Shown here: piece by piece, positions 25,401 to 37,400 of the stretch
Numbering within the stretch: position 1 is the stretch's first letter
How the letters are laid out: the number at the start of each line of letters is the position of its first letter
From: Bagarius yarrelli
Lineage: Eukaryota; Chordata; Actinopteri; Siluriformes; Sisoridae
Reading direction: 5' to 3'
Length of the DNA stretch: 64,000 nt
Assembly (NCBI GenBank): GCA_005784505.1
Contig: VCAZ01000006.1
Location: forward strand, 11,726,724 to 11,790,723
The notes under the pieces: generated by a model
Told to the model about the DNA's origin: nothing
Database searches by the model: none
Seen by the model: the letters and a program-made list of their open reading frames with translations, nothing else
Program-made: the position numbers and the translations under genes

Positions 25401-28400
25401 AACCCGCAAGTTGTAATGTGCAGTATGGTGGTTGAGCCAATATACTGGTTGTTAAATGGGCATGGAACATGTATGGAATAAGGTAAAGACATGGAAAAAA
25501 AAGGATGCTGTTGTAAGAAAATAACAGTAGGTTCTGATGGTTTTCTAAAAAATTGGCATGTCCCAGTATGTTCTGTTCCTCTTGTACCATAGCAAGTTGC
25601 CAACTTTTTTTTTTTTTTTTATTAGTAGAAGAACAGTGTTTTACTTTCTTTGTAGTCTTGGCATGCTGCGATAGTCGGTGTTGAAAGTGTTAACATCGGT
25701 TATCTTACCTGGCCAGATATTTATTATGTTAATAAAAGTTCTGTGATTTTTTTTCTTCGCTCAGTTCTGTTGCCGAACTGCCAGTTGCCGCTTATTCGAA
25801 ACTGAAAGTAAAAGGCGCACAGGCATTTATGAGCTAAAGGAAAACTCCAACAAACACCCACCCCCACACGTCCCCTACGGTGATGCTGGTATTACCGGTG
25901 TTGGTGACAGAAAATTTTCTCACCATCACAGTTAATATCAAAGTAAACTCACGTTTTGCACTTTTTGTGCATCGCTCTATAAAAGGGCATCTATTGAGCG
26001 GATTTGTCAGTGAGTGAAGTAGAAGCGAGAGTGGGGTGGGATTGAGTCAACCTCTGGTCACGTTATTAGTCTATATATGTCGACGTGTTATCCAATAAGA
26101 TATCACGCTAATGTTTGCAGTAATTTTTAAAAGCGATGTTCACAATTTTTAAGAAATAACCTGCCAAATTAGTAGTTGGAAATATGTATAACATCCAAAA
26201 AAACAATTAAATGGTTAAAGTCATTGTCACGGCACAAGTGTATTACGTGCTTGAAAAAGGTTTTTTGATTTAAAACTGCAGGTTATGCTTGTCTGTGTTT
26301 ACTTGGCGGTCTCGTCAGTCATTTTTTTCATTTAAATAAGGATAGGCTCTTTGTTGAGTCTGTTTTCTCTCAAGGTTTCTTCGCTTTACCATCTTAGGGT
26401 AAAATTCCGTTGAATTGAATTAAATTTTACAGACATCCTTTCTGTCCACACCCAGAAACAATATGTCTGAAATAGCCTGCAAAGCAATATATGTGGAAAA
26501 TTAGCTCATAAAATGGACATTTTAGTCAGTGTCATGTCAGTATCCGATGGACACATTACATGCCTATAACTGAGATGCAAATTGTTTATTGTTTGAAGTT
26601 GAGATTTGTGGAAATAGTTGAAAACTGTTTTAAAGTGTATGTTACTATCTATACTTTCTTTTATCATATTGTCTTCCATCCCTCTTGTCCTAACCCTAAA
26701 GCCCCCTTTAATTCGAAATCATCGGTGTTTTTTTTTTTTTTTGCTAGAAGGTGATGTGATGTAATTTCATCTTCTTTTGTAGTCGGTGACTATTGGATTA
26801 CGTAACGGTTCAACCACGTTTTTTAGAAGTAGGACCGTCTCTTTATGGGTGACATCATCTGACACATGAGAGCTTTATGTTGCAGGCACTTCACTTTTCA
26901 CTCTACTGTAAATACCAGCACGTCATGTCGCCAGTGCTGAATCCCGATTTGTGGCTTCTTCTAAATCTTGCCCTTGTTGCCACAGCCTTGTCATGCGGCC
27001 TCATGGGAAACTGTAAGCGAACAGAACAAAAGCTTTCTGGGACGTGTGGTGCCTCTACTACTGCAGCACTGTGCAGTTTGTCTTTTTGCTGTCTGGGAAA
27101 GAAAAGTGGGTGACTTTGAGCTGGGCTCACTCCAGATTTAATCAAACAGCACTGGCTTCTTCAGGAAAGAAGGAACACTGCCAGAACAAGTTTAATGTAA
27201 GCGTCTGAGATGTGGGTAAACAGAATCGTTTGTCAGACTCTCTCTGTCGCCGCCTCTGCAGGCCTGGCATGATGACAGGCAGGACTTTAGGCTGAAAATA
27301 GTAGCTGAGCTGAGTTTAGTTCGTAATACAAATGGACAACGCTCCTTATTTTTAACCTGATTAATTCCCAAGTAATCATTTCAGCTATAACAGTTCAATC
27401 AGTGGCTAATATTGTGTAGGTCTGTCTTTTAACAGCAAAACACATCTGACCCACTGAGGTATGGGCTCTACACCACCTTTAAACTTATGCTTTGATATCT
27501 GGCAGTAAGTCGTCTGTACTTCCTGTAAGTTAGGGTCTCTGTGGCTTAGACTTGTTTGTCCAACACATCCCGCAAAACTCGGAGGGCAATTTGCAGGCCA
27601 GCATAACACCGTAAGAGCTTTGTGATGTTGTCAGACTATTCCTGAACAATATCGTTAATGTGAAGGTGTGTACCTGGCCAGCAACATTGTTAGGGTAGGT
27701 GGTATGAGTCAAAGTAACGTCTGCATAAATGCCAGGATATCACACAGAGCATAACACTGCCTCTGCCAACTTGTCTTCTTTTTCCCATAATGCATCCTGG
27801 TGCCAAGTCACACAGACACACACCCGCATGCAAAATGTTTTTTTTTTTTTTTTTTTTTTTTGCCTGATGACTGAGACTTTTTTTAATACACACACAAATT
27901 TATATCAATCTACTTACAGGCATAAAGGTTATTTAAACCCGCCCTAATGATAGTCCGGTAGATGATGTTAATCGCATTTGATTGCCTGGACTAAGCATGA
28001 TGTTTAGGAGCTGTCTAATAGACGAATGTTCTGTTAAAAAACATTAAATGTTATTTACAATTTAAAACTTTGCATCTTGGAAAAATTTTAAAATTTTGTA
28101 ACGAATGTTTATTTTATTTCAATAAGTTACGTAATTGTTGTAATTGTAGTATTTATAATGAGGTACAGGCTAATTGAAATTTGTCATTGTTGCTCTAATA
28201 CACATTAATTTCCTGCTATTTGAATCAATGTAAATAGTTGCTTGCTGTTGACCCAAATCTATAGGATGTTATGCATTGCACTGCTGTCACACGATTGGTC
28301 GATTGGTCAGTGTTTTTACCCCAGAAAGGCACTAAGCTGAATTGCACATGAAGGCTGAAATCAGTTAGTTTGGCAGACATTAGTAGATATCACTGATTTT

Positions 28401-31400
28401 CACACACCAATAGTTCATCTTTTTTCTGTAATAATTTATTTAAGACTCAAAACACTTTTTTTTTTGGATGCACAATGAACTACCTAAATGTGATTTATCT
28501 ACTTATTACATACTGATTAATTTATCCAAACATTTAATTCCCAAATATTTTTTTAAAGTAAGCCTATAAATAATTACAAGGCTCTACACTAAAAAACAAA
28601 TACAGTCAGAAACCTTTAAAAACACTCCCTCCTTAAAACCCTTGCCACAACCTCTAAAGTTTAGTGTAAGGCTAAAGCTTGATTCGCACATGTGTGAACT
28701 TCTGTCTCATCATCCGGTGCGAATGCGGAGTGCTGACGTCTCCCGAGGCTGGGAGTGTGTGAGCAGATGAGAAGAGCTCGGCTCTGCTGCAGCCTCTCTG
28801 TGTGAAGTACAGAAGAACTGATAATGAGACGTGATCGTGTCATCACCTTTCACAAACAGTGGAAGGACAAAGAGTCCTGAACTGAAAGGCTTGCAATAAA
28901 CACAGAGCTTTAATGTCTCTCTTTTGTTTCTGTCTTCTTTTCATACGGCAAATGCAGAATAATATGAACATCCTAGAATAGCAAAAGCAGTCGGTCGAAG
29001 GTTTGCTGGGATTAGAAATAAAAACTTTTTGTGCTTTAGAATATGTAATTGTGTCGATTTATACATTTGTTACTCAAAATGCTGTATTTGACCCACTTGC
29101 ATGGATATAGCCAAAGTACAGATTTATTCATGATGCTGTTAGAAGGGGTGCATAGAGATGATCAGTGTTGCATAGCAAATTTATACTGACAGCCTTCTGT
29201 ATTTATATATTATATATTTGCAGATATTTCCTTGTTCCTTGTAAAGGACTTCCCCTCCGCAGGAATTGAAAAAATGATACATAGACTCTAAAAGCCTTTT
29301 TTATTTAAAATAGTTCTATTTTAAATGAGATATAAAAAATAAAACCAATAAGTTTAATGTTTTACTTTATAGAGTTAAGCGTGAACGCTTGTGAGAATGC
29401 TAGAAAAAATAAACTGGAAATGACATTGTAGGCAGTGTGATAAAAGTATGATAAAAATTTTATGGTTGTTACTGGTTGTTATTGTTTATAATCATGCTGT
29501 ATAGGTTCTGTTCTCAAATTATCAGTCATACAGTTATGTAATTATTTACATTTATCTAATGTGAAGTTTTCAATAGAGTTTTTTTTGTAAAATAATTATA
29601 TTTAAAATTTTGAGTCAGCTGCTTTTTGTCATTTGTTTAAAGCTTTTTTGTTGCAGATTGACTTGAAACTCTGATATGAATGCACAGTGTTGCACAATTT
29701 ATCGAATTTCATCCAGACATCACATGTCCTCATTTAAATAGCACAAATGAAAATTCTGCTGTGTAAAAATAGCGATAAGGCTTACTATTGCGATCATTTT
29801 TTTTTTCATGATTAGTATATCCATATTCTAAACTTAGTATCAATCCATATTACAACCGTTTTACGTTTATATAATATTTCAATTTTAACATAGTGGAAAA
29901 AAACCCTTTCAAATACCAACTTAAATGAAACTTTTGTTTAGTTGTGTATTGGAATTAAGTTGAATTATTGTTATGCAAGTTTCTTCTGAAAAAGTGGCAG
30001 TTCTTAACCATGTTATCTTTTTTTTTTGTCTAGGGTCTACCTACAGTGTACTGTCCACTATGCCATCAGATTCAGAAAGCAGTTCATCCCTCAGCAGTGT
30101 TGGTATGTCAAAGGACTAGTCACCATTTGCAAATATGCACAGCCTTGCACCTTGTCCGTGTGTGTCTGCATGTGTAAATCGCCATTTTGTTTCTGCCAGT
30201 GTAAAAAGTGCCAATGAGTGCGCTGTCACGGCCAAGCGCCATTGTGTTAGGAAACAGAACACAGTTTACCTGGTTCAGTGTCAAAGGAAGAAAATATCCA
30301 ACCTCATTGATGCTCTGTGGCTGTTGTCTGGCTCAGTGAGTCAGCACAAACCTTCTTACAAGGTTTCATAGGTTTTGTCAGAGAATTTGAAAGTAATCTC
30401 TGGCTGCTCAGTCTGTCTGAGAAGCCAAATGATGAGGCAAAAAGAAAACAAAACTCCTTTCAAGCTTTCACAACAGCTGTTCTTTGCTTCACAAAAACAA
30501 CTTTTAAAGCAATCCTGAAAAGAAGACACACCTAGGTTAAAGCAGGAAGCAAGTGTGGTCACTTCTGTGGGAGAAATCTCCTGTGAGACATTCAATAGAA
30601 TCAAAAACAAATTCAGTTCATTGAGCAGACAACAATTTAAAAGCTTCCAGTAAACAGGTTAAAATTGTCCTTTATCAAAATGGTGTCCTTTGTTCTCTGC
30701 CATTATCATATCTCTAGATTAAAATTAGGAATTTCAAATACTTCACTGAATAGTTGCTTGTAATTGTCATTGCAAAGACCAGACGATTGAAGAAAAATGT
30801 CCTCTTTAAAGGTCATGATTACGTAAAGTGTACAGAATGTCTAATCTTTTACCTTTGATCTGAAAGTTTGATCAAATTAGCTCTTAAAAGTCAATTAAAA
30901 TTAAATTTATTTCTACTGCTTTAGTGAAAAAAAAATTAAATTGTCCATATTTTCTTTCTGGAAAGACTCAATAGTTACACTTACAAAATAGATATTATTT
31001 TCCAGTATTTTAATAATTGTGAATATTTTAATTGTCTTTGGTCTGCTAGTTAAAATGATCGCAGTGAGTCATGATTTCTTTGTCAGGGCATGCCTTTGCA
31101 CACACTCACCACATTATTTGTGAAGTCCTCAAAAATCGAGTCAGAGACTGCGCTATGTTGGGCTTTATCAAGGGTGTGGTTTGCTGTGCGTACCCTGGTT
31201 TTTTTGCTTAGGCAAAGTGCCTTTGCGTCGGTGACGTGCTCAATGTTGCAGGTTCCAAAGCCTCCTCGCCTCCGCCTGCACTCAATGACAACCGTCTGGC
31301 CAGCGAGAACGGAGATGCCATCCTGTTCCAACTGAGACAGGTGACCAGGGAAAGAGATGACCTTCGCAAGCGGCTCGCCCTTGCCTCTCCCGGCACTACC

Positions 31401-34400
31401 TTCGACGACTGCAGGTGCATCTCAGTAGGATCTAAGCAGTCTAACATTGTTTACACTAGCATGCAAAAGTCACTTGTGACATGTAGTGTGTTTGTAGAGA
31501 ACACTTTTGCACTCTTAAAAACAGTTGCCACATCATATCTGTTTTGTGTATTTACTGCAGAAGTATTTTTTTTTAATTTTCAGTGTCTTTTGTAATTTTT
31601 TTAAAAAGGAAAGATAAAACCATGGTCATTGCAGGTTCTTTTACACCTCTAAATTGTCCATAGTGTGTAAACAGGTGTATGTGTGATTGTGCGTCGTAAT
31701 GGGTTGGGACCCTGCCCAGATTGTTCTTGCCTTGTGCTCCTACTTTCCAATTTTTGTGCTAGAACAGAATAAGGTCTTGAGGTATAACTACCTTACATGT
31801 TGGGGGATGGTGGGACCAGTCAAGTGGTGCTTATGGATTTGAAGGAGTGTGGTGCAATGCAAGGAGTGATGAGTGCTTGCAGGTAGATTCTGAGATTCTG
31901 GCAGAAGCTGAGGTTTATAAGGAAGGAAAAGAAAAGTTGGGTTTCATCTGCATAACAGTGGTAGCACAGCACATGGTAGGATTATTCATTAGGAATCTAT
32001 TACCTGTCATCTTAACCGATAGGTTTAATAATTTAGCTTTGGCTTTGTTGACTGCTTTTGTCACTGAAAATGAAAAAATTCTTCCTCTTATTTTGTCCCT
32101 TGCTCGTGTATGACTTTAAAGTAACAAACGTAATGTTGAGCAGCATATTGTTGAGTACGTAACACAAAGATTCTTTGTTTTACAGTTAAATAAATATGTA
32201 CAGAAATAACTAAGATTTTCACTTGTACATTTTCTCCCAGTTATGCCATGAATTGGCTAGTACAAAAGTTTACCTCTAATGCATCCTTGCTAAAAGTGTG
32301 AGACAGCACTGATGTATTTCTCTTGCCTTCGAAAGGCCAAATTCCAAAGCTAGTCACGACTACGAGCGGCTCAAAATTCAGTGCATGAAGGCCATGGCAG
32401 ATCTACAGGCTCTGCAAAACCAGCATACCAAGACCCTCAAGAGGTGTGAGGAGGCAGTGAAGGAAGCCGACTTCTACCAGTAAGTATTTTCTAGTATTTT
32501 CTACTGCTTTTCTTGGCTGTGTTGAGGTTTTCCTGCATGCATGCCACCATCGCTAACAACCCTCTCTATCTTCGTACCCGAGCATTTAATTAGAAAGATT
32601 TATTATGGCTTTATTGCATGCCTGAAGACACAAGATGCATCATATTAATGTACTGAAATATTGTTAGGTGTTCTCTCATATTATGTCTGCTTCAAGTGGC
32701 TTTAGTTAAAGGGTTTGTGAGAGATTTTTAGTTATTTATCTGCAGTTCTGCAATTATCCAGACATGCACAGATGTGGCAGCTACAGAATTGCCGGTATTA
32801 TGTAGCTGGGTGTTATGTATTAATATGTAGCCCATGGCCCCTACAGATGGGAACTATGGAGGATTAATTTCTTTGAATTTATCAGCTTAATACCGTAACT
32901 GATTACCAAATGTAATTTCACCTGTTCGGTTTCATTGCTTCCAGGTTGTGGTTGCCAGATTGGGCTATATTCAGTGATGGGTAATTACTGCCAAAAAAAA
33001 CCAACTTGCTGATTACACTTTTTCTTACAAAATAAAAAAAATACAGAAGCCAAAAACTCGCTGGGTCTTATGTAATACCAGGCAGTAAACTCCAGTCATA
33101 CGCTTGGGCGTCCAACGTGTACATACATTAGATCAGCCTGATTACATGTCTCTTGTCCTACTGGGCAGGTTTTGTCAGGATTCCTTACAGATTACCAAAT
33201 TATGTTTTAGCATGCTGCACAGTCGTCTCCTGAGTGATCAGTCTCAGCTAAAGGAGGAGATGGAGGTGATGAGAAGAGATAATGCTCAGCTAGTAAGAGA
33301 GCACAACCATCTGAAACAGAGCTGTGAGGAGCTGAAGAGACTACACTCCGAGGACCAGAAAGAGGTGGCTGATATGAGACTCCAGCAACAACAGGTATGT
33401 GTCGAACTATCGTCATTTTGAAAAAGTAAGAAGGTTAAATGTTTTGTAGGTTCTGCCCACTAATGTTAATTCTGTCCCATTTATTTTGTGTCCTTTTATT
33501 TCTAATGTAATAATTTTGGCTGAATTAATCCCACTTTTTTCTGTTTTGACACTGATTTTCATTGGGGAATTTTCTGTCATGTTTTGGGTTTGTCAGAATG
33601 TTGATTTGTAAAATAAAATTTGCAGAAAGCTTTTAGGACTATGTAATGTTATTAATTTGTCATTACATTGTCTTAAGTACATGTTGGGCTTGTATTCTAA
33701 AATACACAAGGGTGCTTTTTATGTCCCTGATTTTATTCAGAAACAGCCTTATAGATCTTAGCTGCCAGTCTCATGCTGTTGATCTTGGAGTGTTTTCGAT
33801 AAGATGTAACTGTGTAAACGTCTCTCTGCAACCCTTATCTTTATTTCCTGGCATGACCACTGTCATAGTTTTTTTTCCTCCTCCTGCTGACTGATTTATT
33901 GGTCTACCTTTCACAGCCTTTTGGGTTTTCAAATACAAAATACATCACTTAAAAAGAGAATCTAATCATCGTCATCTCTACTTCCTGTCTCTACCTTAGT
34001 GCCACTGTCTCTAAACCATACAACGTTACAGCTGCTCTCATACAGTCTTGTACACTTTTTCTCCTTAATTCTTGCTGATACTGTTTGTAAATGTGGAAAA
34101 TATAATCATTGTCTCGACTTACATAAACTATAAAATCATTGTCTTTATTGTACTTTATTTGGAATTTTTTTTTTTTGCATTTTTATACTTATTCAATTTT
34201 GAACTTGTATACAGCTGGTGTAGAGTTTCTGTTCTTCAGTGCATGATCGCCATCTGGTGTTTGCATTAAGTAATTCACTTTAAACAAACAGGTTTTTGCT
34301 CTCTGATATAAATAAAGGATTGGTTGTCTTGTGTTTTTGTGTGTAGGTTATCAGGGAAAATGGGTCCTCAGAGGTTTTAAAGCTCTATGACACTGCAATG

Positions 34401-37400
34401 GATAAGCTTGAGGGGTTAAAAAAAGAGTATGACAACTTAAGCAAGCGATACAGCGAAAAAGTAGCTAATCACAACACGGATCTGAGTCGACTGGATCAGG
34501 TGGAGGAGGAGAACAGGCGGCTACAGAAACAGACCGACACGTTGATGAAGCAGAGGGATACAGCCATGCACTACCAACAACAGTACTCCGCCTCTATCCG
34601 GAGGTAAGATGCAAACTGCACTCCAGTCTATATATATTTTTATATTTATTTGAAACATAAAAATTCATTCTATATGCTTTACACTTTTGACTTTAATAAG
34701 CAGAGAATTGTTTGTACCAAAACGACTCCTGAATTTGCTCATCTTATGTTAAACAAATCAGTTCTGCTGTGTGTAAAAATAAATCTTACAGAGACTAGAT
34801 CTAGTAACCTGGGCACTATATTAAACTTTCTGGGAGCTATATTTAATCTGGGGACTATATTAAACATTACTGAGACTAGATTGACCACCCTGGGGACTAG
34901 ATTAATCACTTTACAAATGTCAACCACTCAACATCACCACTGATGAAAAGTACAATCAAAAATGTGGGATCATTTGGAAATTTTTAACTAACAGCGGAGA
35001 GGCAGACTTTGGACATAAGTCATGCCATATGCAAAAACTGCAAAACAAAGGTTAAGTATAATAAATCATCATCCAGGCCAGCTGGCCACGGTCCAAGCTG
35101 TAACACAGCAGTCATCTCGAAAACTTTGATTAAAATTCTTATATGCATCATATTGTGCCTTTAGTATTTTGATCTGATCGTATGATGACATTGTTGGTGA
35201 TGTACAGCCCTATTGTTCATGCAGGGAGTTTGTACAGGAGTAAGGAAGTGTCCAGCGCCTGCTTATTTGCTTTAGCTAGGGATGTTTTTCAACTAAATGC
35301 TCAGGCACACCCTGTCCCTTTCAAAGCCAACTGTTTAAACAGATTAACACAGACGGGATCATGATAGCTGCGCCAGTTGGAACTGCACACTGCGGCAGTG
35401 AATAAATATTATAACCTGTTCTAAAACAGGCAACTCATGGCTTCATATTGTTCACTGCACTGTATTATTGAAACACAGTTCATGGCTGCTTTTTCTATAA
35501 CACTGTGCTTTCAGCTGAAGTTATTTTGTGTATTTTACCAGGAAAGTTATAGAACACATCTTAAAAGCCAAATATTACTAGGGTTAGAGCAGAGAAAAAC
35601 ATTTTAATGGCTAGGACAGATTCTGCAGCCAAAATCAGTCAAATGTTAAAAAATATGTTGTGGTTTATGAAGTATGAATAAAGTATTTACGCATGCTATG
35701 TCGATATTGTCACGTGATCAATGACATCAAAACAGCAGGAATCTAAAGTGGGATAATGTTTACATGGTTAATGTTAAATATGTTCAATTTAACCATGAAG
35801 AACAATTGTTTTGTCTTTAAGTACTATGCACTTAAAGTTCTGCGTTTTCGCCACTTTCACATATGACATATGATGTTAGTTTTTCCTGTGTCCATCATAT
35901 GCATACTTCAAAGTCCTCACAGAAGGAGTCGGTCATCCAAGAACTTTTCTCATGCTGGATAGTACTCGTCTCGCATACTCCTCTCCGCCTACTGTATAGT
36001 AAGGAAGTATTCAGATGGAGCCATAGTCTGGGTCATTTATACTGTAGACTGCCTATATTGTTGTAATTTTGTCACACAGTATAAAATTCTGATAAAAAAA
36101 TTCTTGATTGTTTGTACCATGTCAGGTTTGATTCGGTGCAGCAAGAGCTGAATAAAGCTTCGGCTCAGAATAAAGAACTGCAAAGAGAGATGGAAAGGCT
36201 GCAATCAGAGATGACCCGGTACAAGAACTTCCAGCTAAAAGCGGTGAAGGATGCTGAGAAGTACAAGGAGGAGCGCGACTCAGTGTTTAACGAGTACAGG
36301 CTGATTATGAGTGAACGGGACCAGGTCATTAAAGAAGTGGACAGGCTACAGACGGAACTGGAAGCAGCTGAAGCCCGCCTGAAAAACAACTCCTCAGAGA
36401 AGATGGTGGCCAGTGAGGAGTTGGAAGCACTCAGACAGGTAACCGGAACAATCCTGGTATAAAATATTGCTTTCAAGTCAGAACAGTTGTGTCAGAAAAA
36501 AAGAACCAGGTGCATGTGTATTTGCCCGCTGAAATACACTGTTAGTTCCTGACTTTAATTAGAAACCCGTATACTGTGGAGAGCAACAATCTGAAGTCAT
36601 GACCTCAGCCGTCTGCGAATTGGACACCTTTTTTGATTTGATAGATCATGACAAGTTGCATTTGCTGATAATATTGTACTTTGTAGGAGCTGAATTCTTC
36701 ACTGGTAGATCGAGACCGAGCTATCTGTGAGCGAAATGAACTGCTGGAGAAATACTGCCATGAAGTGAAGGACAAAGCAGAGACTCAGAAAGAGCTGAGT
36801 CAGGCATGTAAAGACATCGAAACAGTGCGTGAGGAGCGAGACGTGGCCAGGAAAGAAAGAACTGAAGCCATTATACAAAGGGACCAGCTTCTGCGGGAGT
36901 ACTACCAGGCTAGACAGGTATTTGCTCATGCCCATATAATACCAAGAGTTAAAATAAATGAATAAATCTGCTGTTTAAGAATAACTCACATAAATGTATA
37001 CTGGATTTGATGCCTGTTAAGTTTTTACAATAAAATGTTATCTTGTTTTCAAATTAGAACACAAATATTTATTTTTTGCCTAAATTTTTGTAGGCAAGTA
37101 TTTGATTGTCTGTGTATAGTTAATACTTTTTGAGTAATACCATCATTTAATTTTTCATTTTTTGCAAACTTTGTGCCAAATATTTGCAGGGAAAAAATGT
37201 ATTATAAATATGTACATTTTTATATTATCATATACATGAACATATACCTTAAATCAATTATCTTTTTCTACCAGACATAAAACAATAATGTCGTTATTTG
37301 CTGCTCAGCCCCATTTGACTGTTGTGATTGGATTGATGATAAGTATGAAGTGGATGAAGTTCCTCAACAGCAGGAAAAACAGAAAATGAGTTTTCAGGCA

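Larger units (their letters stand above)
20681..30033 (+). other. dlg5 intron 1
   Basis: A 9.35-kb intron holding a poly-T (about 20920-20936), a (CA)n tract at about 22472-22494, a hAT-like element (23144-23850), a minus-strand Tc1 relic (27400-27835), a poly-T at 27838-27861 and short A/T homopolymers. Open frames are short with no recognised product. The length and position make it the natural place for dlg5 enhancers, but no specific site can be supported. Confidence 0.7.
20383..31414 (+). other. dlg5: dlg5 exons 1-3: CARD-like N-terminus and Ser-rich segment
   Basis: Exon 1 (residues 1-99) is helical and acidic, with KESDHFLALCVALEKTYPNL matching the CARD-like region of DLG5. Exon 2 (30034-30102) gives STMPSDSESSSSLSSV, nearly identical to the human segment and likely phosphorylated. 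Exon 3 (31252-31414) has LRQVTRERDDLRKRLALASP, the start of the coiled coil. Intron 1, about 9.35 kb, is the longest in the gene in this window. Confidence 0.9.
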
